A DNA stretch of 64,000 nucleotides from Pyxicephalus adspersus (GCF_032062135.1 NC_092868.1:50139163-50203162); one strand, 5' to 3'; numbered from the stretch's first letter, positions 34,701-46,379 are shown. Translations and numbers: made by a program. Notes: generated from the letters alone by a model not told the origin.

Positions 34701-34962
34701 CATATATATATATATATATACCCTTTAAAGGAGTAAGTTACTAACCTAAAGTAAACGTGTTTGCTTCTAAAATCTAATCATGTTCTAAGAAGATATTTTT
34801 TAAATCACTGTGCACAATTGGATGAATCAAATTATCTTTACCCTGCTTTATTATTCACCCATGATGGCTTTTAGTGGCAAGGGTGGAGTTGGTCTTTAAA
34901 TTATTCTAGACAGTAAGGAGATGGGTAAGTGGATGGATGAGGGAGGGAGAGATGAAGAGATG

Positions 34963-35008
<46 letters not shown>

Positions 35009-35150
35009 CTGGATGGATGAATAAATAAATAAATGGAACGATAAATTAATGAATGGATAGATGGATAGATGTTGGATGAGTATTCAGACAAATAAATGAA
35101 TCAATATATATAGATAAATGGATAGATAAATATACAGATGTATAAATAGA
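34963..35150. repeat. (GATA)n microsatellite and flank, duplicated at 58 kb
   Basis: A GATA tract (34963-35008) is followed by GACTGGATGGATGAATAAAT and GATGTTGGATGAGTATTCAG. The same tract and the same unique flank recur at 57986-58190, in the same orientation and beyond the 3' end of gene E. A copying event is the simplest explanation. Confidence 0.85.
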
Positions 35151-35222
35151 CAGACTGATGGATATTATTGTTTCTATCCACTTCTCCAGTAGCTGTGAGA
35201 AACAAAAAATGAACAAGATATT

Positions 35223-35428
35223 GGCCCTGATTTACTAAAGCTCTACAAGGCTGGAGAGAATACACTTCAGAAGTGAAGCTGGGTGATCCAAAAAACATGG
35301 AAAGGATTTTTAAAAATCATTTGCTATTAGCTAGCAAAAGTTTTGAATCCTGGACCAGATCCATTTCAGGTTTGCTGGATCACCCAGTATCCTCTCCAGA
35401 CTTGGAGAGCTTTTATAAATCAGGGCCA
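35223..35428. mobile_element. Foldback MITE family 2, copy c
   Basis: Well preserved: GGCCCTGATTTACTAAAGC and GCTTTTATAAATCAGGGCC are inverted ends; GAAGCTGGGTGATCC and GGATCACCCAG are the inner arms. Confidence 0.9.
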
Positions 35429-35509
35429 ATATCTTGTTCATTTTATGTTTACCTACATTTCCTAACATATAACATAAACATAAAGAATAAAAAGTAAAAA
35501 CACAATTAT

Positions 35510-36566
35510 ATTTCAGATATGCACTGTTTATTAACGTTTTATAGTAATACTCTCATATATATAAATATAAATATTTTTACAGATACAGCATACAGAAGAC
35601 AGATAACTTGTCATTATAACATAATTCACATCTGCACCATGATATTTTGTTTGTTTCAAACAGATACAATCATTGCAGTTCACTATATAAAATATGAAGA
35701 TTCAATTAGAATCCAAACACAATTTACTTTATGAAAAGATCACAATATATAAAGATACCCACAAGTCCAGGGCAGTCACATCATAAGTATTAAGGACGCT
35801 TGGTGCAAGCGTTGTATGACAAGCAGGGCAATATTCACTCTGCTTTTACTATTAAACACATGCAATATGCATTACCTAATATTTTAGATTGTCGTGGCGT
35901 GTAAGCTCATTATCATTTTTGAAATAAAAGATACTCTAGTTTTTGTGGAAAAGCAGTCATTTCCTATATATTCCTTCCAATGAATTGGATGTATTAGATA
36001 TTATTGGGTGTATTAGATATCAGATTGACTGCTAATTGTGCAAGTCTGCATTTCTTATCACAACCTGAGCTATACAAATTACAATCATTTGCATCTCTCC
36101 TATAGAATGTGTGCAAGACCCACAGCAAGCAATCAGAGTCAATGATACATTCAGAAAACAAACTCAAATTGGTTTCTGTGGATCACATTCAGCACGTTTT
36201 ACTATTCAGCTCACCAATATTCAGAAATCTAAAATCTGTATTAGTAATAAATGTACTAACACCAAGAAGAAATAAGACTCCTGTACAGGAATACTGTTGT
36301 AAATTAAAGCAACATGCTCTACAGTACACCTCTGAAGCCCTGATAAATAAATAAACATTACAAAATTAAATTAAATGTTATCCAAAAGTAGAATACAATA
36401 AGTTCCCATTGGGAAATTGTACAGCAGAACTTCTCACATCAATGAGCTTTTATACAAAGCTCTGCAAGCATTGAAGAAGTCCTCTGATAAAGTGCAACAT
36501 GTATACAAGACTTCATTGTGTATTTTGTTCAAGAAGTCAGTTAATTGAATTCCAGGGACAAAGTCA
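35510..36566 (-). other. 3' UTR of gene C
   Basis: The likely polyadenylation signal on the minus strand is the complement of TTTATT at 35527-35532. Although gene C is nearly identical to gene A upstream, this UTR shows no obvious similarity to the UTR of A. That places the end of the A/C homology inside exon 3. Confidence 0.55.
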
Positions 36567-37640
36567 TCACCAGGGTCTCCATAGGGCTTTGCTGATGTCT
36601 GGAGTGCTGGGATTGCTGGGGCATTGTGTGGTGGGGTAAGCAGAAGGACTCAGAGGGTTGGTCAAAATCTGGACCCCATGGAGGTTCTGCAGCAGCTGCA
36701 TCCGGGTGTCTGTCTGTGTGTGCAAGGATAGGAAGTTCACAGAGTCTCGGACACAGGTGGAGTAGCCATCTCTATGGGCTTGGCTGGAGCTTGTTGTTAC
36801 ATCTGGAATAGACAAGATGCATGTTAGTTATATAAAATCCAATCTATAATCATCTGCTCATCAATAAACTCAAGACCTAGGTCAGGCATGGGGTGGGTGA
36901 GGGCTTACTTACTTTTCTCAGCCATGTACTGCTGTATGAAGCTGACCGTCATCTCCAATATGTCGGCCTTCTCAGGTTTGGAGGGCAGTTGATTTTTTTG
37001 GAATTCTTTCTCCAATATGAGACGCAGCTGCTCAATGCTGCTGTTAATGCGATCTCTTCTCATTTTCTCAATAACAGGCTTTCTCAGCTGCAGAAACAAG
37101 ACAAGAAATAGTTAATATATTTGTTATCACAATCTATATCAATCTAACTTTGATTGATGGGTACAGAAGGTAACCCTGTATAGAGTCCAAGTTCCTTTTA
37201 TTAAATACAAGTTTCTATAAAGCAATGTCTGAAAGCTGCGCATTTTTGTAAAAATAATGTAAACTTCGAGCAAATAGCAGCAATATAAAAGAACTACAAT
37301 AATGAATAATATTCATTTGAATTTGTTCTTTCATCAGAAACTTATTAAATAGAAGTGAATATAAAGAAAAGTCTGCTCACTGTGCAGCTAAAAGGTGCTA
37401 ATGATGAATTGATTTAATTTAAGAAATGGAAACTTCAAGCAAATCGCAGCAATATGAAGGAACTACAATAAGGAATAGTAGTTGTCTGCTTTTGTTCTTT
37501 CATCAGACACTCTAGCAAATATATAGTAATAAAAAAATGTAAAAGAAAATATATAAAGTAAGCGCACTAGAGGAAAATCTTACCTTTCGGAGCCCATTGG
37601 TAGCTTGCTGATCCAATGTCCTCATGGTGCATGGTGCCAT
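36567..37640 (-). CDS. hes5-like: hes5-like bHLH-Orange repressor, gene C
   Basis: Minus strand exons 37640-37584, 37087-36913 and 36802-36567, 155 aa. Exon 1 is identical in protein to gene A. The bHLH (residues 20-77) differs only at residue 68 (Ser, Ile in A). The Orange region is identical up to about NLHGVQI; after that the tail diverges (LTNPLSPSAYPTTQ here) before the shared LWRPW end. Introns of 496 and 110 bp are near copies of those in A apart from an indel in intron 1. The abrupt switch in exon 3 points to gene conversion or a recent inverted duplication ending there. Predicted function is the same as A: Notch-responsive repression with Groucho/TLE. Confidence 0.95.
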
Positions 37641-37715
37641 GTTGGTGGAGCTGGTAGCAGTCAGTGTGCTGGGTGAGCCAGTTGCTGTGTCTGCTATTGA
37701 GCATCTGAGCCCTCC

Positions 37716-37890
37716 ATATATACCCCTCTCCCTGCATAATAATGTATGGAGAACTGGCTTTCCAGAGGTTCCCACACTCAGCAGCCAATCACAGAGCAGT
37801 AGGGACAATGGACGTGTGTCACACTACAAGGTGGCATCTGGAGCCTCTAATAGCAGAGGATAATACAGGATGCAGGGGGGAGTGTGGGAA
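37716..37890 (-). promoter_or_regulatory. Notch-type promoter of hes5-like gene C
   Basis: Mirror image of promoter A: TATATA at 37716-37722, CTGCATAATAATGT at 37732-37745, RBPJ (plus-strand TTCCCAC) at 37769-37775, CCAAT at 37785-37789, E-box CATCTG at 37835-37840, distal RBPJ GTGGGAA at 37884-37890. Between the CCAAT and the E-box, ACAATGGACG keeps the SOX-like core. The 108-bp gap between RBPJ sites equals that of A. Similarity to A continues to about 37940. Confidence 0.8.
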
Positions 37891-38469
37891 AGACCAGTAA
37901 CAAGATGTTATCCCATAAAATCACACATTGCAACTTTTATTGACACATTGATCCTCTGCTATATTTAATTCATTTCAGATGGATCCTGCACAATTTTTAA
38001 AAATCCTTTGAAATATTTTATGTACAAAATAGTTGGCTTTTCCAGAGGTGTTAGTTGTCATTACTTTCGGTCAGTAAAAGTTTAATAGTTATGCAAATAG
38101 TAAAGAATAAGAAAAAATAAAAAAGATACAAAAGAATCAACTCAAATCAAATATTTTTGTTTACCTTCTGTTCTGTTTTTTATAAGAAAATTCAATTTAG
38201 CTTTAGCACTTTTATGTGCAGCTAATAAGGCTTTTCTCATTAGCTATATACATCATTAAAATCTTTTCTTGCAAATCCAACTCATAGTTGATTTTATTAT
38301 ATAGTATATAATGTATAGTATATTATATATAGTATAGTATAGGTTTTTGCAGTGTTCAAGTCTGTGCTTCTGTAACATACACAAAACTGCTCCAACGCAC
38401 CTTACCAGCACATCGCAATACAAGTGTGTGTTCAATATACAGCAATGCTCAGATATGAATCATGGTGCA

Positions 38470-38615
38470 TTGGTGGGCAGCATGGTGGCTCAGTGGTTAG
38501 CAGTTTGCAGCAGCGCTGGGTCCCAGGTTTGAATGTCAGCCAGGACACTGTCTGCATTGAGTTTGCAGATTCTCCTTGTGTTCTCTATGTTCCAAAAAGA
38601 TGCAGTTTAAAAAAA
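38470..38615 (+). mobile_element. tRNA-derived SINE, 5' part
   Basis: The head reads GGTGGCTCAGTGGTTAGCA followed by a CTGGGTCCCAGGTTTGAAT stretch with a B-box-like GGTTTGAAT, then TGGAGTTTGCAG-like text. The same body is seen at 56003-56330. The 3' portion is lost here and replaced by a poly-A-like run. Confidence 0.75.
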
Positions 38616-38837
38616 AAAAGGACTGATATACTGCAAATGATGGTAATGTATAGACAATGATTAAATTATCCAAGTGGACCTTTTAGAGTTGGTCTGCTCT
38701 AGCATCATGTTGAGTTTTTAGTAAATTAAGGCTAATTAGATCAATCTATGGCTTTTTTTAGGCTCCACTTGTATTCCTAGACCTGTCTGGTTGCTACAGC
38801 CATTATGCAATATTGCTCCTGTTCCAGTAAGTGTTTG

Positions 38838-39100
38838 TTCACACATTAGATCTTTCATGATCATTTCCATTGACTGAGTGGACATGAATTCCAGTGACAT
38901 GAATGAGAAGTGTACACACAGTGTTGTTCAGTTCTATGGAGAAAGAAGAGGTAGGATGAGTGAGTGGAACCTCCTTGCTTCCCTAATAAATAAGATAATT
39001 GATCCACCAGGATGGAACTAGAATGCTTTACGCTTAACCCAGAATGATCACAATTGTTTGGTTTGCATGATAATCATCTGGCATGTGTACATACTTAGAG
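38838..39100. mobile_element. Decayed MITE family 1 copy
   Basis: Recognised by GTGTACACACAGTG with TTCAGTTCTATGGAGA, GATCCACCAGGA and the right end CTGGCATGTGTACATAC. Termini are eroded. Confidence 0.5.
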
Positions 39101-39243
39101 TTTGCAGAAGGAGAAAGTAGGAGAACTTTAGAGAAGGTAGGAATACCCAAAACTCCAAGGTTGGTTTCAGTGGCGCCAGGACAGTGGCTGATGAACCTCC
39201 CTGCTGGAGTCCCCCCCCGGGGAGATACTAGGCCAGCAGTTCC

Positions 39244-39760
39244 CCTATTCGCTAGCCCAGGGTTGGCAAACCCTTGCCTGACAGCCAAATTTGGCCCCCC
39301 AAAGGAATTTTTTTTGGCTTCCCAGAAATATGAATTGCAGCTGGCCCGCCGCTGCATTGAAATAGCACCACTACTACAATTCCTGGACCACATTCGCGTC
39401 TATAGACCAGCGGGCTAACTGCCTATGTGTGGCCCCGCATTGGACTGTTTTTTAGACGCAGGGAATTGTAGTAGCGGTGCTATTTCTCTATTATAAGCTT
39501 GTTCCAGATTGAATGTTAAGCAAAACCTCTTTGTTTCCATATGAAAAGGTTTTATATCTAATAGGAAGGAAAAACTTCCTCAATTGTTTCAATAGACTTC
39601 AAGTTTGGCCCGCGACTTTGTCGTAGTTTTTAATTTTGGCCCTCTGTGTATTTGAGTTTGACACCCCTGATCCAGCCCAATGTTTCTCAACCAGGGTTCC
39701 CCCAGAGGTTTCTAGGGGTTTCTTGAACAATGAGCAATTTGTGCCTCTCAGGTCCATTTA
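39244..39760. mobile_element. hAT-type DNA transposon relics
   Basis: AGGGTTGGCAAACC at the left and ATTTGAGTTTGACACCCCTG near 39649-39668 resemble hAT terminal inverted repeats of the CAGGGGTGTCAAACTC type. Internal arms around GGAATTGTAGTAGCGGTGC and its complement (39367-39383) form a long inverted repeat. Right after it, TTTCTCAACCAGGGTTCCCC near 39685-39704 resembles the end of another hAT-like family. No transposase frame remains. Confidence 0.6.
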
Positions 39761-39786
39761 ATCAATTATCTTTTTGACTTTCTGTA

Positions 39787-40107
39787 AAGCTACGTACGCA
39801 CGTTCAATGGTTCTCACCCAATAATCGGCTCAGGGCTGATATTGGATGAGAATCTGGTGTGTGTACAGCACCCATCATCCATCATCTGAACGAACGTCCT
39901 GGCGGATCCACGGACCATGGATGACGAACGATCCTAATGCCAGGGAAGGGGGAGAGTGCACAGTGAGGTGCTGCTCCATCGTTCTCCCCCTCCCCTCTCC
40001 ATAGAGCAGTACAGTGCTGTATGAACAGGACTCATTCATGCATCGTGCAATCCTTAGTCATTAGAAAGGATCCAACGACTATAACTGCACATGTGTATGC
40101 GGTTTAA
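39787..40107. mobile_element. MITE family 1, copy b
   Basis: AGCTACGTACGCACG at left; CACATGTGTATGCGGT at right. Interior shows TGTGTACAGCACCCAT, CGTCCTGGCGGATCCACGG and the GGTGCTGCTCCATCGTTCTC box shared with the other copies. Same orientation as copy a. Confidence 0.8.
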
Positions 40108-40561
40108 GGGTAACATTCTTTCCAATGACCAGCAATGTAAGAGGCATTCTTCCTACTAATCACCACACTAACTTACTGTGAGCTGTGGATATAGTAATTA
40201 TAGTAGGGGCTTCCTGAAGAACTGAAAGTTATTTCAAGGGTTCCCTCATGTTAAAATGCTGCTCTAGACCGGTATTATTCATAAACCTGATGCAAAGTGC
40301 TAAAAAAACACATAAAGAAGAATTAGCAATCATCTTGACTTCAATCAACATGTGATATAAGGTTGGATAGTTATGGATTACATTGTTGCTCTTTAAATTG
40401 TCATGCAAATGCAGAGCAAAGTGCCCCTTGCACAGTAATTACTTCTGGCCATATCCCTGGCTAGTGAATGTTATTTTATACCCCAGAATATTGCTGCAGC
40501 CAGAGATAAGAGGTCTTGAATTAAGAAAAGGGGACACAATGCATCTTCAGGACATAAATGA

Positions 40562-40812
40562 ACCAATAATTTCACCCCTGAACACAACACAAACTTATCA
40601 GTCTCATGCAGATGGGTCATCAGTATAAAACATGTCTGTGGTTCTCTAATGAAAATGCTTATCCATTTATTGTATTGGAGATTCCCATGTGTCTGGGGAG
40701 TGGTGTCAATAGAGAGTCCTCCATGGGGTCTCCAGAGACAGAGGATGCTATGGTGTGATAAGATTCTGTCTAACATGCCAGTGACACCTCATTACCCTGA
40801 ACATCAAAGACG
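40562..40812 (-). promoter_or_regulatory. Paralogous conserved intergenic block, copy 2 (candidate enhancer)
   Basis: Inverted counterpart of 28555-28825. The RBPJ-type CATGGGAA is kept (plus strand TTCCCATG at 40682-40689), as are TCTCCAGAGACAGAGGATGC and CTCATTACCCTGAACATCAA. It lies downstream of gene D and upstream of gene C in transcription order, as copy 1 lies downstream of A and upstream of B. Confidence 0.5.
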
Positions 40813-40829
40813 AGCAATCACTGTACAGA

Positions 40830-42230
40830 GGGTGGGAGGTCTATCATTACAGTCTCCAGGGAAAGTAACAAGTTGGAAACATTTTTGGCTGAAAATGTCA
40901 AAGGTGTGACAGCTTGGATGGGAAATCTTTCAAAAAAAGCATTGGGTTCTCCTATGCTTAGTGCACATGAGCTGATCCATTGCCAATTTTGCACTCAACT
41001 GATCCAACCAATTGATTTTGTAATCATTAATTGATTGGTTGAAGTTCTCAAAATACTGCGGACGATACAATATTCTGTCCATCTAATAGTTTTTCCTACA
41101 TAAAAAAATGATCAGAATTCTGATCTGGTCATTTGTACTCTCCATCCAATTGGAAACCAACAAGAAATGGTCACTTACAATTGATAGGCTGCTGATTTCT
41201 TTTAAGATTCACTCTAGGTTTAATAATTTTATTGGATTGGAAGTGGAAATCAATCCATATGTAGTAGTCTTTGGCTAGAATGAGTTTTCTATGACATTTT
41301 TTTGAAAAGTAATAAGGCAGATATAAGCTAACTAGGCTGGATTTACAGAAATGAGCTGACCGTCTTCCAGCATTGGTGCTGGCAAATGCATGCCTAGTCA
41401 TAAATGGGCCAATTGGGCTACTGTGTTTATGCATATAGTATGCCGTGGACCAGACTCCCGGTGAAGATTCCCCCGGATGTGAATATTAATTTTAGCCAAG
41501 GTTCCTGTTAACAAGAGCTGTAGTGTTTACTCATGGGATTGAAATATTGTTGGACTATTATTATATATTGTTTTTATATATTATTCTTTTATTTTACATT
41601 ATTTCTTTTAAATGATCTTTGTTTATTATGACTTTGCATAATATTTTGATGTTTTATTTGCATGTTCTTGGGGAATAATAGAAATGAGCACTTGTAACCC
41701 AACACTAAAGTGCATTTAGAGATTCACTGATCAGTGCCAATGGTCAGATTTCCCCTTATCAAGTCCTAAATTGGGGAACACTATTTGGTTCCTATGGGGT
41801 ATTGCACTTTGTGTTTTAGACCTCATTTTATAAAGTGAGATGAACCTGTATTTTTTATAACATCCCATCATTTGAAGTTAGTTATTAAAAGTTATGTAAA
41901 GCCATTTCTAAATTTATTATAGAGTAGTGAAAGACACTGTTATTTTTATTTGCCATCTCTGTACCCATTGGGTAATTAGCATTTACTTTTGATCTTGATG
42001 AACATTCTCTGGTATAGGAAAGTAATGGTAACTCCAAAATAGTTGTCACCACAGGAACAGCATGTGACAAGAAAAACCTTCCAATGGGGGGAGAGGGGCG
42101 CCTGTACCAATGACAGCTAATTATTGATTTCCTCTTGGGTTAGAAAGATTTCCCCTAATATACTCTGTGTATCCGAGATACAAGTAAAGTTAAATCTCTG
42201 ATAGAAAAAGAAAACTAATTGGGGTTTTAG
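40830..42230. other. Intergenic, no gene seen
   Basis: AT-rich unassigned DNA with no recognisable domain in any frame and no clear match to the repeat families listed here. Confidence 0.5.
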
Positions 42231-42234
42231 CCAT

Positions 42235-42520
42235 CAAAGATGACCTTTGCTGTAGAAAATGTGGTCAGATGAGTTACATGCCTGGTGGAGTTGCCCAAAA
42301 GTTAAAAGATTTTGGATCAGAATCTACAACCTCATCCATTCAGTCACCCAAATCAACTTACCTAAATGGATAGAGATATCCTTTTTTGCACAACTAGATG
42401 AGACGCTTCAAAAACTATATTCCCGTTTGATTACATAAATCCTAGCAGCATGAATAACAATAGCTTGCTTTCAGAAAGTCCATATCTTGACTTAGGTTAT
42501 GTAGTCACTGAATAAAATGT
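42235..42520 (+). mobile_element. L1/Tx1-type ORF2 C-terminal relic
   Basis: Frame-shifted translation gives a CCRKCGQ-like zinc-knuckle piece, then AWWSCPKVKRFWIRIYNLI, and later KWIEISFFAQLDE, matching the C-terminal signature of L1/Tx1 ORF2. Stops and frameshifts are present. It is an isolated fragment of about 300 bp. Confidence 0.7.
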
Positions 42521-43079
42521 TGAAACCTGTAACAGCATTTATTGATTACATAAAAGTTGTAGGGACAAATGCATCTGAAGTTAACATTAAAACTTATAAC
42601 AGGAAATAATGTAAAGTTATTTATTTTGCATTTACAAAGACCATTGTATGTCATATTAATGGAATACTGATGTGATGCAATATTTAGTTGGAAACTTATT
42701 TTCTTTTTGTTATAATCTGGATTTTGTATGATGCGTGAAGTTCAACTCTTTGACTGTTGGAATTTTTTGTTGTTATATGACTATCTCAATTTCCTCCCAA
42801 ATATGTTGTAAAAAATCCTTTAAAAAACCATAAAAATGTTTGAAAAACAAAGATGACCTTTGGTTAAATGTTGCTCTGTGTGCTTGGCACCCCATCACCA
42901 GAAGCCACCCGGCCATTGGTGCCATAGTGCTTTTCCATGTCTTTGCTGGCATTGGCAGGTCTCCCATCTGCAGGCTGCTAAGTTTTAACCCCTTCTGTTT
43001 CCCCCCTCTTTCGTAGTACAATCACAATGGCCCAGGGGGTAGGAGCTGCAAATACTAGCAAAGACATGGAGCAATTCAT

Positions 43080-43215
43080 TTTTGTGATTTTTATAATAAG
43101 ATAAATTTAAAAGGGTTAACGGGGCTGGCTTTTGGAGTGTGTAATCCCTTCCCGGTAGTCACAAGGATTGCCCATCCCAAAAGCCAGCCCTATTTAACCC
43201 TTTATTTAAAATGCA
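43080..43215. mobile_element. Small palindromic element
   Basis: AGGGTTAACGGGGCTGGCTTTTGG at left is mirrored by CCAAAAGCCAGCCCTATTTAACCCT at right with a 60-bp middle. MITE-like, no other copy noticed in the window. Confidence 0.65.
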
Positions 43216-43299
43216 TTCCCCTGAACAAGATGGGATTCCCCTTGCTTTCATGTCCACCCTGACAAGCTTATACGAACATTATAGGAAAGTCAACACAAA

Positions 43300-44597
43300 A
43301 TTCAAGTCAATAATATTGTTTATTGTTTGATGATTTAGCGCATCATTTTTTGTATTATACATATAATATTTTGATTCAAAATACACTGCACATTTCTGTA
43401 CAAAATACATACTGACCAAATACCTGCAAATATTGCAAAGTACAACATATTAAAGATAACAACTTTTGCAAATGCTGCATACAAAATTCATACAGTAATG
43501 ATGCAAATATTGCACACTACATTCTGTATTGTATAATAGTAGGATATAATGCAAATATTGCATACCATAAACATAATCTGTTTTACATAATACATTGCAG
43601 AACATGAATTAAATCCTAATATACTATAGAATGAATACCAATTTGATAGCACAATATAAACAATGCATTAAAATACCAACTGGTAATATATACTAAATTC
43701 TCAAGGAGAATTACAATACTGTGATCAGAAATCAATTTCTGTACTTTACAGTCTAAAATAGCATTAAGTAATATGCTTAATAATATCATCATTTCTGCAG
43801 CCTATGTTAGCACTGAGAAGAATGTTAGAATGGGACCACAGAGGTCTCTCTGTATTATCATTATCATTCAAATAAGTTACATTGCATCCCTCTTCATTCA
43901 TTTGTATGCATACAGAATGATTACAGTTCACAATGGAGCCATTGCAACACCAAATACATTCACAGAATGCTTCTAAACAGAGTCTAATGTACTTCTTCAT
44001 AGAAGAAAACGAATCATTTATATGAATATACAACCAATTCCAAATAAGTACTGCTATTTGCAATGGGACCAAGTTAATAGAAACTTTATTCTCTCCATAT
44101 AATATATTTATCTTTATATATATTAAATTCCAAATTGGAAATCAGATGAGCTGAAGTCTGCTCAACTCAACAGGTCACACAGTGATTAAACACTTAATAA
44201 TGATAATATTCTCTATCCATATACAGTAATAAAGCCTACATATAGATAGGTATACCAACATTCCATACAGGAATGCAAAAGAGCAATAATCTGCCCCCGT
44301 TATAATACAAAGAGCAATAATTTGCTCCTGTTATAATATAAAGAGCAATAATCTACTCCCGTTATAATACAAAGAGCAATATTCTGCTCCCGTTATAATA
44401 CAAAGAGCAATATTCTGCTCCCACGATAAAACAAAGAGTAATATTAAGTCACATTGTGATTACAACCACTTTATAACAAGCGTACTCTCTAGCCCTATGA
44501 TAAGGTACAGTGATGGAGATCAGATCCCCATGTACAGACGTCAGGTTTGCTCCATGTACACCCAACAGTACAGTCCAGAATAGCAAGCACACATTGT
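43300..44597 (-). other. 3' UTR of gene D with repeats and two polyadenylation candidates
   Basis: Minus-strand AATAAA occurs as plus TTTATT at 44095-44100 and 43319-43324. Three exact copies of TGCAATATTTGCA (sense strand) lie at 43425-43437, 43502-43514 and 43550-43562. They belong to the transcript only if the distal signal is used. A 31-bp tandem repeat occupies 44279-44440, and TCACATTGTGATTAC (plus) lies at 44449-44463. Confidence 0.6.
44279..44440 (-). repeat. 31-bp tandem repeat in gene D 3' UTR
   Basis: Five units of a form close to AAAGAGCAATAATCTGCTCC followed by CGTTATAATAC. Within each unit GAGCA and TGCTC can pair. Confidence 0.9.
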
Positions 44598-46051
44598 CTA
44601 CCAGGGCCTCCACATGGCTTTGCTGCAGTCTGGAGTGCTGGGCTTGCTGGGGCTCTGTGGAACAGAGAATCCAGTAGGACATTGAGCGCTGGTCACAGTT
44701 TGGACCTTGTGGAGGTTTTGCAGTAGCTTCATCTGAGCATCCGTCTGTTTGTGCAGGGAGAGGAAGTTTACAGAGTTTTGAACACAGGATGAGTAGCCAT
44801 CTTTGTAGGCTTGGCTGGAGACTTCTGCAACATCTGGAGAAAAACAAGACACGTGTTAGTTATATAAAGTCTAATGTCACGTTATACAATCATCTTCTGG
44901 CTTTTCTCATCAAAAAACACAAGATCTATCAAGGGGGTACTTACTTTTCTCAGCCATGTATTTCTGCAGGAAGGTAACCGTCATCTCCAATATGTCGGCC
45001 TTCTCAGGTTTGGAGGGCAGTTGATGTTTCTGAAACTCTTTCTCCAGTATGAGACGCAGTTGTTCGATGCTATTGTTAATGCGATCTCGTCTCATCTTCT
45101 CAATAACAGGCTTTCTCAGCTGCAGAGAACAAGACAAGGCATGGTTAGTGGCTGCATAAAAAATAAAGGGGAGGATTTATTTCAGGGGAAAAAATGAATG
45201 CTTTGGGGGGAATATTAGTGAAGAGAAGAGAAAAAGACCTAGAGTATTGGTGGAATAAAAGACATTCGGGTACAGATAAAGATATCTAGTAGGACATTGG
45301 GTTGAAGATTTCTTAGGGGTAAGACATTAAGACATTCAGATAGTATCAGGAGATCTAGGTGGACTTTGGATAGAATGATCAGATCTATAGGGGTAGGAAG
45401 GTCTGGGTTCCTGGAGGTGCCTGAATTGGGAGATCTAAGAGGACATTGGGTTGAAGGTTTCCTAGAAGTAAGACATTAAGATATTTAGATGGTGTCGGGG
45501 GATCTAGGAGGATTTCGGATAGAAAGATCAGATCTACAGGGGTAGGAAGGTATGGGATCTTGGAGGTGCCTGAATTAGGAAATCTAGGAGGACATTGGGT
45601 TGAAGGTTTCCTAGGAGTAAGATATTAGGATATTTAGATGGTGTCGGGGGATCTAGGAGAACTTTGGATAGAAAAATCAGATCTATAGGCCTAGGAAGGT
45701 ATGGGATCTTGGAGGTGCCTGAATTAGGAGATCTAGGAGGACAAGATGTGATAGGCGTAAGGTAATAAGGCATCTTGAAAGTGCCAGGATCAGGAGATCT
45801 ATGAGAATATTAGATGGAAAGATCAGATTTATAGAGGTAAGAAGATTTGGGATCTTGGAGGTGCCAGGATGAGAATTTAGCAGAACAGGGTGGGAGAATG
45901 TATAGGGGTCAGAAGATTGGAGAAATGAGCATACTAGGAATAGAATGAATGAATCAGGAAGCTAACAATCTAAAAAGAAACTTACTTTTCTAGTTTGCTG
46001 AGAAATCTGGCGGTCAGCACAGTGAAGTACAGGGCTGCTGCAAGGAGCCAT
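44598..46051 (-). CDS. hes5-like: hes5-like bHLH-Orange repressor, gene D
   Basis: Minus strand exons 46051-45986, 45119-44945 and 44833-44598, 158 aa, introns 866 and 111 bp. Exon 1 (MAPCSSPVLHCADRQ start, 22 codons) is closest to gene B. bHLH at residues 23-80 with helix 2 DILEMTVTFLQKYMAEK. The Orange region carries AYKDGYSSCVQNSVNFL. The C-terminus reads AMWRPW and the WRPW is intact. The codon pattern and phases equal those of the other family members. Function by family: Notch-target transcriptional repressor working through Groucho/TLE. Confidence 0.95.
45230..45870 (-). repeat. Minisatellite in intron 1 of gene D
   Basis: Units with GGAGATCTAGGAGGACATTGG, AAGGTTTCCTAG, GATCAGATCTATAGG and GGATCTTGGAGGTGCC recur about four to five times with a period near 120 bp. 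On the sense strand they share CCTAGATCTCC and CTCCAAGATC motifs with intron 1 of gene B. Confidence 0.8.
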
Positions 46052-46144
46052 ATTTTCTGTCAGTGAACGGAGCAGTTCCTTGGCTCAGTGTCCTTGGTGT
46101 AGAAGGGATTTCAGTGATGTGAAGTCACAGAGCTTACCCTCCTC

Positions 46145-46339
46145 TTTTATATCCCTCTCTCTGCATAATAATGTGTGAGGATCAGTCTGTGCAGAGGTTC
46201 CCACACTCAGCAACCAATCACAGAGCAGTAGGGACAATAGACGTGTGTCATACTGCAAGGTGGCATCTGGAGCCTCTAATAGGGATGGGAGGGGGTGGAT
46301 AATGGGGCATTCTGCTGAAAGAAGCTTGCAGTGTGGGAA
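46145..46339 (-). promoter_or_regulatory. Notch-type promoter of hes5-like gene D
   Basis: TATAAAA (plus TTTTATA 46145-46151); CTGCATAATAATGT at 46161-46174; RBPJ TTCCCAC (plus) at 46198-46204; CCAAT at 46214-46218; ACAATAGACGTG; E-box CATCTG at 46264-46269; distal RBPJ GTGGGAA at 46333-46339. Gap between RBPJ sites is 128 bp, with the same outward-pointing orientation as in the other four genes. Confidence 0.8.
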
Positions 46340-46379
46340 AGAGCTACTTATTCTATTATCTGATACCTGGAGAGAGGGG

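Noticed and set aside
34963..35150. CRISPR-like regular repeats in the GATA and 31-bp arrays
   Set aside because: Eukaryotic microsatellite and minisatellite with no spacers; not CRISPR.
39034..39418. Overlapping frames of 119 and 111 codons on opposite strands
   Set aside because: Lie in a hAT-like inverted-repeat element.
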